Notes: generated by a model not told the origin, from the letters alone. A DNA stretch of 57,500 bases from Symbiodinium natans (GCA_905221605.1 CAJNDS010000446.1:317243-374742), one strand, 5' to 3'; numbered from the stretch's first letter, positions 31,797 to 43,100 are shown. Program-made: numbers and translations.

Positions 31797-32159
31797 ATCC
31801 CCCCCATCTTGCACTTGATCAGTAGTCCTAAAATGCCCTAAACCCTACAAAAGCCCAAACCCAAAAACGCCCTAAACCATAAAAAACCCTAAACCCCAAG
31901 AAACCCAAATGAAGCCCTAAAAAGCCCATTGAAACATCCGACTCCTTTCAGCTTGAGCATCACTGCCGACCCAGTGGCCCAATGAAATCCCAAACCCTAA
32001 ACCCTAAACCCGAAACCCTAAACCCTAAACCCTATTCGCACTTTCTGCTAGGCAGCCGTGCACTCTGTGATTCCTAAACCCGAAGTCCTAAGCCCTATGC
32101 CCTAAGCTCTAAACCTTAAACCCTAAATCCTAAACCGCCTAAGCCCTAAACCCAAAACC

Positions 32160-33680
32160 CTACTCGACAGAAGGTTGCACGTCTTTGTGCAGGTGGGGGA
32201 TTGTTTTTCAAGCCTGCCACAGATGTGGGGGGACCTCGGGGGGTCTCAGCCTTGGGAGGCAAGGGGAGAACCCAAAGCTCTACAAACCCCAAGCTCCACA
32301 AATTAATCCTCTCAACCCTTAACCCCGCCGTAACATCCTGTAAACAATATAAACGCCGCCTTCCTAATCCCGAATAAGGGAGGGGAGAACCCAAAACCTG
32401 CAAGCCGTATGACCTATAAACCGTATAAACATAAGATAAACCCTAACCTTGCCAATTCCAAGAATCATGTGAGCCAAATAAACCCCATACACCCTACTCT
32501 TCCTAAAACCTTTGTAGCACCTATAATCGGCATAAGAACCTTTCCCTTCCTAAATCCTTTGCGGTACGTGTAAACCATAAGAACCCTAACCTTCCGAAAC
32601 CCTTAGTGGTACTGACAAGCCAAGCGTCTGAGGCTAGTTGCATGGGCCCTCAATATCCCTAACCTCCTGTAAAGGGTTCTGATGTATGGGCCCTCAATTT
32701 ATATAGGGTATATAAGGGGTATATTAGGGGTACCCTGATAAGGCCCCATACGAAGAAACCATGTAACCACCCTAAGAAAGAGGCCTTGAAGACCACGGTG
32801 CTTCTGACTGGCGGCCTTTGCTCGATGCTGGGCTTGAACTTGTGTTAGGGATTGTAAGGGTCGTTTAAGGTGTTTAGGGCTTTTAGGGTTTCAAGTGCTT
32901 TTAGTTAGTCTTTATAAATAAATGAATATAAATAAATAAATAAATAAATAATATATATATATATATATTTATATTTATTTATTTATTTAATATTTTTATT
33001 TTGTGTATATATATATATATTTATTTATTTATGTTTATATATATATATGTATACATATGTACACACATATTGTTTTGGGGCTTTAGGCTTTATAAGAGTT
33101 GTTCAGGGTTAAACCCTTATCCCTAAGCCCTTAGGCGTTCAGGACGGGTTTGGGAGAGTCAGGTCCTCAGGAAATGACGAGGGCTAAAGACTTAGGGATT
33201 CATGGCTTAGTTCGGGGAGGGTTTAGGGTTTAGGGTTTAGGGTTTAGGTTTGGGTTTAGGGTCTTCTATTGTTTGGTGCTGTTAATCTTGCGGGTTTAAG
33301 AGTTGTGGGTTGGGTTTCATGATTTAGATGAGTGGGTTTCAAGCTGACTTCCATTGAAGGCCATGCCACAAGAATCCCGAAACCTGAGGTCAAAACCACT
33401 CATATGATATGAACCTTGTATTAAGACATTGTCAGGTGGGTGGTTACCACGCCTTTGACCCGTATATTGATGGTCCTTCTAAAGCGCCTTCTTACCTTAC
33501 ACCCCGACTCAGAAGTTGAGACTTCCACTTACTTGGAGGCTCATGTACGTATTCACCAATTATAACTGTACTTATAACCCACTTATAATCCCCACAAAAG
33601 TGCCCTAGTATGTTATCAGTACAGTTATAAGTACAGTTCTAATTGTTGAATAAGTACCATGAACCTCCACTTACAAACCT
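32160..33680. other. Mostly unique DNA with one AT microsatellite; no gene supported
   Basis: A minus-strand frame at 32146-32403 lacks splice or domain support. (TAAA)n, (TA)n and (TTTA)n runs fill 32920-33065. 32640-32760 contains palindromic 'gggccctcaat' words at both ends. The rest is unique sequence, with family 1 MITE copy 2 at 33530. Confidence 0.5.
33530..33673. mobile_element. MITE-like element, family 1, next to a splice acceptor
   Basis: Left end 'tacttggaggctcatgtac', right end 'agtaccatgaacctccactta'. Internal 'actgtacttataacccactt' and 'cagttataagtacagttct' match the copies at 38699 and 47946. About 144 bp and non-coding. Its right end is 13 bp upstream of the exon at 33687, so it forms the end of an intron. 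Confidence 0.8.
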
Positions 33681-33686
33681 TCCCAG

Positions 33687-34510
33687 GAAGCTCTTCGGCA
33701 TCGGACTCATGGGCTACCTGGCCTTCCAGTCAATGCAGGCGCCCTTGGGGGTGGAGTTGAGGCTTTGGGGGTTTGTAAACGTTTGGGAGTTTTAGGGATT
33801 TCTTGAATGTTGGGGAGTTTATAAGATTTTCTTGAATATAGGTTTTTAGAGCTTTCCGAGGTTTGGGGCTTGAGGCTTCTAAGCTTCTAGGGTCTCGGGG
33901 GCTTCGGGAATGCCAAGTAGGGCTTGTTGTGTGTAGGGCAGATAGGCCGCGGTCCGGCAGTGATCCAAGGGGGCCCTGTGCTCTGTTGGGTTTAGGGTTT
34001 AGGGTTTAGGGTTTAGGGTTTAGGGTTTAGGGTTTAGGGTTTAGGGTTTAGGGTTTGCTTCTCCAACCTAAGACCTCAAAACCATAAACAAAGCTCAGCC
34101 TTTTTAAGCCTACGGCCCTCAGCCTCCAACAAGTCCAAAGGCCCGAAAGGACCCTCTTCAAGAAGCATCCTAATCCCTGCAACCCCTGTGAGTCCTAAAC
34201 CTGGAGCTCTCGAAGCCCTAAACCCTAAACCCTAAACCCTAAACCCTAAACCCTAAACCCTAAACCCTAAACCCTAAACCCTAAACCCTAAACCCTAAAC
34301 CCTAAACCCTAAACCCTAAACCCTAAACCCTAAACCCTAACCCTAAACCCTAAAAACCCCAGTCCCCCCCCCCCCCCCAAAAAAAAAAAAAAAAAAAAAA
34401 AAAAAACAAAATAACACCAAAAACCTTGCCCCTCAATGCAGGCCAACGTGTCACGCAGCCGGCAGGAGCAGCAACTTCAAGGCAGGAATGCTTCGGATCG
34501 GGAAGTGGAG
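33687..34510 (+). CDS. Three-exon phase-consistent gene fragment with a hydrophobic segment
   Basis: Exons 33687-33750, 33942-33989 and 34442-34510 keep one frame. The translation reads K-L-F-G-I-G-L-M-G-Y-L-A-F-Q-S-M-Q-A-P-L-G, then I-G-R-G-P-A-V-I-Q-G-G-P-V-L-C-W, then A-N-V-S-R-S-R-Q-E-Q-Q-L-Q-G-R-N-A-S-D-R. Acceptors are cccag, gcag and gcag; donors are gtggag, gtttag and gtttag. The first exon may be a membrane segment (inference). The 2nd intron contains (TTTAGGG)n, then (CCCTAAA)n, then C10A27, so its RNA could fold back on itself. The candidate exon at 38033 (G-L-V-L-I-A-L-A-M-G-L-A-E-K-R) has a similar hydrophobic character. Product unknown. Confidence 0.45.
33990..34350. repeat. Head-to-head telomere arrays inside one intron
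   Basis: (TTTAGGG)n at 33990-34055 (about 9 units) is followed, after 160 bp of unique DNA, by (CCCTAAA)n at 34215-34350 (about 18 units). The transcript would form a long stem. Confidence 0.92.
34364..34406. repeat. C-run followed by A-run
   Basis: About C13 then A27, immediately after a CCCTAAA array and 35 bases before an exon. The reverse-complement order (T-run then G-run) occurs at 28169. Confidence 0.9.
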
Positions 34511-34930
34511 GTTTAGGGGTTCAGGGGCTTGGGGTTTAGGGCTACCCCTAAACCCTAAACCCGAAACTTAAACCCGAAACTTAAACCCTAAGCCCCGGGA
34601 TTTTTTTGGGGCCAGGATTTAGGGTCTGCGCTCTTCATGATCGTGGTTGAAGTTTCAGGTGGAGGTTCTAGGGGCTATTTATGAGGTTTCGGGTTGAGGT
34701 TCAGGGTATGGGGAGATCACGCAGCTCCTGCACCTAAGCCACATCTTCGTCTAGCCGTGGAGCCAACAGCATGGTCCCTGCCTAAAGTTTAAGGTAGGCC
34801 CTAAGCCCTACATGGTTCGTCTAAACGGCCCAGCCATTCCCTGTTACTGCACAAGTCTTGGGTTCTTTCCGGGGGAACCCAAGGATACCTCCCCCCCTGC
34901 GCTAACATGAGGCCCAGGTGACCTCCATTT

Positions 34931-35030
34931 GGGGGGTTTCCGAAATTTGGGGTCCTTATTAGAAGGGAATCCTACTATTTGGGGGACTATATAAACGTTC
35001 CCCTATTTTCGTAAACTCCCATTTAGGGCT
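34931..35030. mobile_element. MITE-like element, family 2
   Basis: Left 'ggggggtttccgaaatttgg' and right 'ccctattttcgtaaactccc' form imperfect terminal inverted repeats. Both outer flanks read 'ccattt', a possible target duplication. Internal 'aatcctactatttggggga' is shared, in reverse complement, with 47020-47121 and 55250-55319. Confidence 0.6.
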
Positions 35031-35254
35031 TGGCAGCGGGGAGGGTTGCGCGGGGTGGTGGGGGGGAAATCACCTAGGAATTTGTAGCGCTTCCTGTCCT
35101 AAAGCTTCAATCATCTAGCTTCAGCCATTGCGCCTGCTCAGGCCAGTACCCGTACAATGCCTGTGGGCGTCGGCAGGAGTGTTTGTGAACACGCCTGTTT
35201 GGCCATGTGTTCGGTGTGCCAATCCTTCACTTAGCCTAAACTCCTACAGTCCTT

Positions 35255-35355
35255 CCCTAAACCCTAAACCCTAAACCCTAATCCCTAATCCCTAAACCCT
35301 AAACCCTAAACCCTAAACCCTAAACCCTAAACCCTAAACCCTAAACCCTAAACCG
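35255..35355 (-). repeat. (CCCTAAA)n array
   Basis: About 14 units with CCCTAAT variants at its start. Confidence 0.92.
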
Positions 35356-35359
35356 CCCG

Positions 35360-37215
35360 AAGCGCTTATCCAACCCCGAGCCCACTACATTCCCAAAAGC
35401 TCCGACCCTCTGAGAGTTATTCTCAAATCCCTACATTCCCAAACATGAGCCCAAAATTCTTAAGTCCCTAAAAGGTCTGAGCTCACCCCTCTCAACTTGT
35501 GGGTCCAATGTCTAGGACCCTCCAGTGGGCTTAAGGTTCTAGGGGGTCGGGACTCACGGGCGTGTAAGGGCTCATGGTTGACAGAGCCTTATCTGTTCTT
35601 GGGGATTTAGGAACTTTTGAGGCTTATTGCGTCTTGAAGCCTTGCAAGTGCCCACCCAAATGAAGCCCTAAAGCCCTGAACACGAACCCCAAAAAACAAA
35701 CAGGGTCAGGGTTTAGGGTTTAGGGTTCAGGGTTTAGGGTTAGGTTTTAGGGTTGAGAATCTCTCATCCACGCTGTGGCCATTGGTACTGGCTCCCCATC
35801 AATCCACCATTGAGGCGCCGAAGACCCATGGTGAATTTCCAAACTCCCTGGACCCCTAACCAGAGACCTTTTCTGTCTGGGGTTAGCTTTTTGTCCTCTA
35901 CCGCCGGCCGCCGCGCTCCCTTCGTGCTCGAAGCTTACGTTTTAGCCATGCAGGCCGCCAAGGGAAATGTGAGGCCACTGTATGTTTTACTTCGGGGCTT
36001 AGTGCGTGTATGCTCGTAATGTCGCATCAGTGTGGGCAGCAAAAAAGAAACAACCCCGAAAGGGTTGAAGCCTACATAAACCCCAACATCCTAAACACCC
36101 AACATGCTTAGACCGAAAGACCCCCATCGACCCAGCCCCTTACCCCCCCAGCCACACTGGGACTCTAGGGCTTAGGGCTTAGGGCTTGCAAGCAAATTAC
36201 AAGATCAGGCCTTCTAGGGTTTATCGTAGGGTTCTTGGGGCTATGAAAACCTAGCATTTTAGACGATGTAAGGTTTTGGGCTTCGCGCCCTCATCCCTCA
36301 GCCTTCACCCTAAACCCTAAACCTCAGCCGCCCTTCTTCATGATGGCGGCCAGAAGCGTTGGGCGGCCCTAGCCCCTGAGCTCAAATGGCTGTAGGTATA
36401 GTCACCCCTTGGGGGGACAGCAGAGGAGCAAAGAAACTGCAATTAGCACGCGGACAAACCCTTCCGAAGCCCAAACCAAGCCCGAAACATCCCTCAACCC
36501 TAAACCCTAGAAAGGCTAGCGCAAACGCGACAGTAGACCCTACATCTGGCCATAAACCCTGCCAACGCCCGAAGCCGGCTTGCTAGCTGGGGGTTCGGGG
36601 GAAAACCGGGGGGTTCTTTCAATCTGAGGGTAGTTTCATGGGCCCTTGAGCTTCGAAGGGTTTAGGGCCCTCAGCCCTAGACCCTAAACCCCTAAACCCT
36701 AGAACCCTAGAACCCTAAACCCCTAGAGCCCTAGAGCCCTAGAACCCTAGAACCCCTAGAACCCTAGAACCCTTAGAACCCTAGAACCCTAGAACCCTCA
36801 ACCCTAATCAGGAGTTAGCAGGCGACCTTTAACCTTTTGGGAGATATATATATATATATATATACTCCTACCAGAATTGAGAGGTTTGTCTTTTTTGGCC
36901 CAGGGAACTCCGCAACTAGGTTTAGGCGTTTGAGGCGGTTTCGAGGGTTCATAGTTTAGGGTTTGAAAGGCCCTTGGGTTTAGGGTTTAGGGTTTAGGGT
37001 TTAGGGCTTTGGGTTTAGGGCTTTGGGTCTTAGGCCTTGGGTGATGTTCCCGCCTGCCGGACTTTCGTAAGTTTCAAGTCTGAGGGCTTGACTGTGGGGT
37101 TTAGGGTTTAGGATATATGAAGGGTTTCGGGTTTAGGGTATAGGGTTTAGGGTTTGGGGTTTAGGGTTTAGGGGTTTAGGGTATAGGGTTTAGGGTTTCG
37201 GGTGTAGGGTTTAGG
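35360..37215. other. Unique and degenerate repeat DNA, weak coding islands
   Basis: The frame 35753-36019 (88 codons) contains a protein-like stretch A-P-F-V-L-E-A-Y-V-L-A-M-Q-A-A-K-G-N-V-R but no clear splice context. 36328-36372 after 'acctcag' reads P-P-F-F-M-M-A-A-R-S-V-G-R-P to TAG and may be a terminal exon. 36700-36795 is an (AGAACCCT)n minisatellite. (TA)n lies at 36843-36862. 36975-37215 is a degenerate TTTAGGG array. Confidence 0.45.
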
Positions 37216-37219
37216 GAAG

Positions 37220-37368
37220 CAACTCCAAAGCCAGAAACAATTGGAAGCCGCCCTGCGGGGTTGCTTCGCGAGGCTCGCCGGCAACGTTATGCTGCGAAGC
37301 CTGCCGCTTAGCGGACTCCACCTTGCATCCCATGTTCTTCAAGCTCGTTTCTCTGGACTTCGAAGCCT
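37220..37368 (+). CDS. Candidate 149-bp exon, helical
   Basis: After 'gggaag' the frame reads Q-L-Q-S-Q-K-Q-L-E-A-A-L-R-G-C-F-A-R-L-A and continues with about 29 residues rich in Leu and Arg to a GT donor (gtaaac) at 37369. If the donor is not used a TAA follows. The composition suggests a coiled coil. A second frame is also open for about 38 codons. Flanked by telomere-type repeat on both sides. Product unknown. Confidence 0.45.
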
Positions 37369-37439
37369 GTAAACCCCAAACTCCCTAACCTTTCTTTGCC
37401 TTGACAACCCTAAACCTAGCCCAATCCATGATGCCTTAA

Positions 37440-38030
37440 GCTTCAGGGTTCAACTGCTGATGTACCCCAGCAGCATTGCCCGATAGAAAGACACTGGCTA
37501 GAGGGTTAGGGCTTCTTGCAGGTTCAGCTTTTTGGTGTAAGCTTGAATTGGGTTCTAGTGTTTACGGTTTCGGGCTTCTAGCTTCTCAAGTTCCTTGGGC
37601 GGATGCATGGAGACACTTATTGTTCAAATGGTGGTGTCTCCGCCAGCACAGATGTCCTGACAACGTCACTGGTTAGCTGCCGCTGATTTTGTATGCTTGG
37701 CCCGTGGATCCTAGACAACTCTTGCGATGCACCAGTGGTGTTTCAGCGTTCCAAGCACACAGCTAGATTCCAGCACCGACGTGTGTTGTGCACACAGCTG
37801 AGCTCAAGCCCTTGTCTAGCACCAAACTTAACCCCAGCCCCTAGATCCTCAACACCAAGCGCCCTAATCACCCTCAGCACCAAACACGCTAAACCCAACC
37901 ACTACCCTCTCAGAATGATATAATCCCATTCCAATCAGGGTCCCCCCCCCCCCCCCCCTTGTATGTTGGAAAACCCCAAATCAGGTTTCGGGGTTAGAGA
38001 TTAGGTGGCCCTAAACCCTAAACCCTAAAC
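37440..38030. other. Unique GC-balanced sequence, no supported gene
   Basis: Two + frames (37476-37676 and 37693-37923) are open, but I see no motif, splice context or paralogue for them. A C-run lies at 37944-37960. Confidence 0.4.
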
Positions 38031-38032
38031 AG

Positions 38033-38077
38033 GCCTGGTGCTGATCGCCCTCGCCATGGGCTTAGCTGAGAAGCGGG
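38033..38077 (+). CDS. Candidate short hydrophobic exon
   Basis: After 'aaacag' the frame L-V-L-I-A-L-A-M-G-L-A-E-K-R runs to a GT donor (gtcagt). Possible membrane segment. Parent gene unknown. Confidence 0.35.
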
Positions 38078-38592
38078 GTCAGTCTGGGCTTTGGTGCTCA
38101 GCCTTTGGGTTTTAGGGTTTTTCGGGTTTTAGGGTTTCGTTTAGGGTTTATGGTTTAGCGTTTAGGATTTATGGTTCAGTTTCAGGGCACCCTTGACCCC
38201 AAGAGCCCTGAACTTTAGGATTCTGGGGCCCTCAAGTGTTCGAGACTGGGACGTGCAAGTCGTCGTTGGTCAAATGAAGTTCGAGGCAGCTGGTAGGCCT
38301 TTTAAGGTAGCCTACAGTTACAGCAATCATGTAGTGCGTAGGTAGTAGAGTAGGTAACCTGTAACCAAAGGTTAGCCTTTAGTTCCCCAAGGATACTGGA
38401 CAACTAAGTGTACATGGTGCTTCTCGTTTTTCCTGAGAGCCACAGTCACCTGTGACTGGAGTTGGTGCAGAGCAGGTAATGTGGCCTCAACTTCTGTGTC
38501 GCATCCTGCAGTTGATGCTCGACAAGGGACGCCTCGTAGAACTCGTGCAACCCTTGCAGGCAGCAGCTAGGGTCTATAGGGTAGAGAGCGCG

Positions 38593-38625
38593 ATGTCGTT
38601 CGTGACAGTCCACAAGCTCAAGCAG
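38593..38625 (+). CDS. Possible first exon of U-box gene copy A
   Basis: ATG at 38593 starts M-S-F-V-T-V-H-K-L-K-Q followed by a GT donor (gtttgc). The sequence around it ('gagcgcgatgtcgttc', 'tgctgcaggaccctgggt') is repeated at 44757-44822, where the frame starts M-S-F-L-G-S-R-K-R-K-R. The shared ATG-TCG-TTC and flanks support a duplicated first exon, but joining to the downstream exons is inferred. The longer open frame 38452-38694 also covers it. Confidence 0.4.
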
Positions 38626-38698
38626 GTTTGCTGCAGGACCCTGGGTTTTCAATTCAGGCCCGCGCAAGGCCTTCATGGCCCCAGCCAAGCCTAAACCC

Positions 38699-38830
38699 TA
38701 CTTGGAGGTTCATGGTACTTACAAACCAATGATAACAGTACTTATGACCGTATTCGGGCACTTAAGGGGCTTAAGCGGGGTTATGAGTACAGTTCTCATT
38801 GGCTAAACAAACAACGTGAACCTCCAAGTA
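38699..38830. mobile_element. MITE-like element, family 1, best-preserved ends
   Basis: Terminal inverted repeats 'tacttggaggttcatg' and 'gtgaacctccaagta' bracket 132 bp with internal 'gataacagtacttatgaccg' and 'gttatgagtacagttctcat'. It begins and ends with TA, compatible with a TA target site. No ORF. It lies 74 bp after the possible first exon of copy A, hence in its first intron. Confidence 0.85.
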
Positions 38831-39321
38831 AGCACCCGACTTCCAGGCCGCAGGGCCAATCAACCTGCTGCATGCTTTCGGTTTAGGGTTAGGGTTTAGG
38901 CTTTGGGCTTTGTGGTTTAGGGTTTAGGGTTAGGGTTTAGGGTTCAGGGGTTTAGGGTTTAGGCGATAGAGGTACTCTTGCAGTGTCCCACCTTCCAGCC
39001 AGAATGGATGGAAGTCGTGTGTAGGAAATACTTCTGGGTATACCTGCTAGACTCGCCATTGAGGGTGTGGAGCTTTCCTACTAAGGTCCTAAGCCCGACA
39101 GGCTAACCTGAAGCCCGCACCCTACAGCCAGCACCCACAGCCCCCCGAAACAAATGCGATGTAGAAGCCAAACCCAGAAGCCAAGGCCCCAAAACCCAAG
39201 GACCTACATGCCAGAAAGCAAAACTCCTGGACCCTCAGCACCCCTCAGCCCAAAAAGCCCAAACCTTGAGGCCCCCAAAAAGCAAGCAACACATCTGGCA
39301 AGGAGGGCCAGAGCAGTGCAG

Positions 39322-39366
39322 TTCCTGGATGTTTTTGGAGAGAATGCGCCGGGGAAGGCGAGCTGA
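39322..39366 (+). CDS. Candidate terminal exon
   Basis: After 'agtgcag' the frame F-L-D-V-F-G-E-N-A-P-G-K-A-S ends at TGA 39364-39366. The frame is open upstream to 39154, but that part translates degenerate CCCAAA repeat. Parent gene unknown. Confidence 0.3.
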   Translation, partial: FLDVFGENAPGKAS

Positions 39367-39390
39367 GGGTTTCTGCTCGAGGGATTAATG

Positions 39391-39410
39391 GGGGGGGGGG
39401 GGGGGGGCGG
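39391..39410. repeat. Poly-G tract
   Basis: About 17 G in a row, then CGGGG. Confidence 0.85.
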
Positions 39411-39735
39411 GGCTGTTGGAGTTCAGAGTTTTGAGTGTGTATGTGGGGTTTGGGGAGCTTAAGGGTTGGGTTTAGGAGTTTGGAGTTTGGTGTCGGGGCT
39501 GAATCAAAAAGCTGTAAGCAGCAAGCGGCACCTTTAGGGTTTGGGAGTTTCGGGTTCCGATTTTTGGTTGCGGTTTAGGGTTTCGGGTCTAGGGTTTAGG
39601 CTTTAGAGCAGCAAAAGCTTGAAACCGGTATGACTGACAACGCTCCATCCAGCGTGCCTCATGGCATACGCAGGGCTCCAGATTGCCCCAGAGTAGGCTG
39701 TATTTGCGGACTTGACACCCTGAACATCCCGCCAG

Positions 39736-39788
39736 GTTCATGGTTCTGCCGAAGCAGTGCCACTAGCGAGGCCAGTCAGTGGAGATGA
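39736..39788 (+). CDS. Probable 5' exon of U-box gene copy A
   Basis: After 'cgccag' the frame reads V-H-G-S-A-E-A-V-P-L-A-R-P-V-S-G-D. It is similar to the copy B exon at 46748-46800 (A-L-C-S-A-D-A-A-P-L-A-A-V-A-E-E-S-R), both at nucleotide level ('tctgccga.gcag.gcc') and in length. The 3' boundary here is uncertain; the frame stays open to TAA at 39811. Acidic and Ala-rich, like the rest of this gene's N-terminus. Confidence 0.4.
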
Positions 39789-40136
39789 CGCGAAGGACAG
39801 CGATGCTGCATAACCTGGGGGCCGGATGCTGACAGTGTGGGCGCCATTGCCCACCGTGTCATAGAGCTGTTCGGTTCTTGAAGCAACTCTTGCGATATTC
39901 GCCCTGTAAGCCCGAATTAAGCTTTCAGGCGCCGATGCTTGGATTCCCTTCCAGACGGCTGTTCTTTTAGTTTAGGTCCCATGTTGTGAGTCTCCATTGT
40001 CATACGTAAGGCCCTATAGTATAGGGTACCAAGAAGCGCCCCATGCACATTTTGAACCCTAGGTCCCTAGGAATGTTCGGAACCCTAGGAACCCTACACA
40101 AACCCTAAACCTTATGAACCCTAAACCCCGCAAGAG

Positions 40137-43100
40137 GAAGACATGGACTCCGCGCCGGCATCCTCAGATGCCACGCAGGCGGAGGAGCATGCCAGCAAAG
40201 AGCTGAAGCTGGAGGCCCTCCAGGGTTTGAGTGTTTGAGGGTTTGGAGGGTTTGGAGGGTTTGGTGGGTTTGGTGGGTTTGGTGGGTTTAGGGCTTAGGG
40301 TTAGGGTGGCTTGGGGCTTGGGGTTTGGGGTGTCATGTATCAGAGGGAAAAGGGAGCAAGGTGCTGTAGAAGAGGTAGGAGTACATATTGGTGTGGTCTG
40401 CGAATGATGGACACCGGTCTGCGACAACTTCCCAATCTAGAGTGCACCGTAGCTTTTCGGGGTCAGCAGCGTTGTCGGTGGGATGGCTTAATACGTTTGT
40501 CGTGCACGACGTTTGCAACCAGGATACTCCGATGACCAAGATGCCAGATCCAGATGCCAGTTCAGATGCTGCTGTGGCAGCCGACTCCTCAACGCAGACG
40601 TGCGGAGCAGATGCCGCGGAAGGTCCTCAGGAAGATGTGGCGGGGATCGAAGCCGAGATGGAGCCCGACAGGGAGTCAGATGAGGAGTCCAGCGCTGAGT
40701 CGGCAGAGCTGCTGGCGACTTGTCCGCAAGCGCTTGGCGTCGTCTGTTTCGTGGCTTTGTTGTTCATGACATGGCGGGGCACACGTCCTCTCTTGTGAGC
40801 TTGGCCAGTGGTGTATTCGGAGATCTTTAAAATGTGGACTGCGATGCACTGTGTGATCTCCTCTTGCTATGATCTAGAGGCCTCTACTTAGACTTAAAGA
40901 CTGTCCAAAACGGTCTCTTAGGTGAACAGGCTTCTGACAGACCCGAATGAGCACCTGTGCCCGATTCTCCACTCCATGATGGAGCAGCCGGCCGTAGCAG
41001 AGGACCGCGCGTTCGACACGCGCAGTTTTTGTGCACCAGATCAAGAACGTCACCAGAACTACCAACCCTTAGATGATCAACCTTAGCCTGAATAACGGTT
41101 TAGAAGTTTAGAATTCAGGGTTCACGGGCTTGGGAGAATGGTAATTTTAACGCTACGCGACCCGCCTCGGCCCGGCCCAGCGCATCCGCGTGAGCATGGT
41201 GATTCCGCAGCGCCCAAGTCGCTGGACCCAAGCAATCAGGGTTGGGTTTAGGGTTTAGGGTTCCGGGTTTATGGTTTGGGGTTTAGGGTTGAGGGTTAGT
41301 TTAGGATTGAGGGCTTAGGGCTCAAGTCATGCTTTGGGGTTTGGGTTTTTTTTGGGTTTAGGGTTCAAGAGACTGTTCAGCTTGGATTGATCGTAGGGTT
41401 GAGCCAAGGTTTATAGGGCATGGGTCTTGGGTATACACTCGAAGATCCGAGTTCAGAATGCACATCCTCGTTTATCATCTGCCGTTGGGATCATGCCAGC
41501 CAGCATTTCTTGATTGTTTCTGACTTGAAACTGAAGTAAATGTGGCATGAAGCCTAAACGATCCACATATAGAATCTGTCTCAACCCGAGCCTCAGTTAC
41601 GACTTCGAGGACGGCTTCACGTACGAGCGGATGGCTATTGAAGAGGCCTTGCGGCATCGCCGCAGAAGCCCAAAGACCAATGAGCCCATGGGGACGAAGG
41701 CGCATTGGGTCTCAAGGGTTTATAGGCAGAGGGGTTTGGGTTGTGCGTTCTCGGGTGTTATCGGCTTGGAGACACTGTGCCAGGTCATCCCGAACCATGA
41801 CAAGCGGATTGCAATCATTAGCTACAAGGAGCAGACCGTCCTGGAGATCATCTCAGTTGCTCCACGGGTCAGCAGCTACTACGCAGGCGCACCCCCTTAA
41901 CCTCATTTAAAGCCTTAAACTGCCTATGAGTAAAGCCTATAAATATTTCGATTCTACACCCTAGCAAAGCCAGCCAAATACCCAAGCAGCCCTCTAAATC
42001 CCAAACGCAGGCAAGCTGCTGCAGAAGGCCGAGAGCTTTGTTCGACCCCAGCTCCCGGACCGGGCTGCGCGAGCAACGCTTCTGCAGATCTTGCGGCTGA
42101 AGCTTGGCTTTGCGCTGGTATGGTTAGGCCTGCCCTACGGGTACATGTGCCGAGATACATATCTGGCTGTATACGTCCATAATACTTGCTTTATGATGAC
42201 TTTGGCCCCCCCCCCCCCCTACATACTAATTTACAAATTTAGTTTTCACACTACGCGAGCCGCCTCGGCCAGGGCCTGCCCAGCGCGGGTGGGAAGGTGC
42301 TGTTAGGCTTCCGCGCTTTGAGAGGCTTCGTGCAATCGGGGATCCTGCTGTAACACGCTGGACTTGGGAGTGGTAAACCCCCTAAACCCTAAACCCTAAA
42401 CCCTAAACCACGCAGGCAGAACGGGTTTGGGTGGTGAGGGGAACAGAGGCCAGTAGGGGCGTGGGGGGGTGGGGGGGGGTGAGCGGTGAGCGTCCGCTCA
42501 CGAAAAGTGTTGGGAGGGGATTCGAGGTGGGGTATGTGCTCTATGCTACCCATACACCTACGACCCGAGGCGTGGCACGTGGGCCTTTAGGGTTTTTTCT
42601 GGCCGTTTGGGGTTGCAGAGGCTTAAGGGCTTGTGGTTTTAGTTCTCCACTTATGGGGCCTTCTTGGGTTCCTCGTGCGTGAGGAGATAGGAAGCTTATG
42701 TCGCAGTGCGCTGTTGTACCTTTTGCCACATCTGAGGAAGGCAAGCCGGGTTGCAGAGCATCGTGGCACTGCGGTCTCCGAACTGTTCAGCATTCTCAGC
42801 AGGGAAGATTCGGAGACCATCATGGGTTTGCTGCAGAATTTTGAAGCATATGGCTTGCGGTCGCACCTGAGTCAGTGCGACGACGGGATGATCGCCACAC
42901 TGCAGGCCGCAGCACGCATCCCTCCGACCCTGCCGTGCCATGCCACCCTCGACTGGGAGCATGCGCGCAGGCTCATGGCCAAAGCGCAAACCGCTGACGG
43001 TGCCCAAGCTTTCTGGCAGTTCGTTTTCCTGATGAGCACAGGAGAGGATCCTGGAGCTTGGATGGATGCTGCAGCTTTGATGCTGGTGGCAGTCCATGAC

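Larger units (their letters stand above)
41130..42310. repeat. Related 'ctacgcga.ccgcctcggcc' words in two introns of copy A
   Basis: At about 41153-41185 and 42252-42285 the same GC-rich word recurs, followed by 'cccagcgc'. Both lie in introns of copy A. They may be remnants of a duplicated exon or of a small element. Confidence 0.35.
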
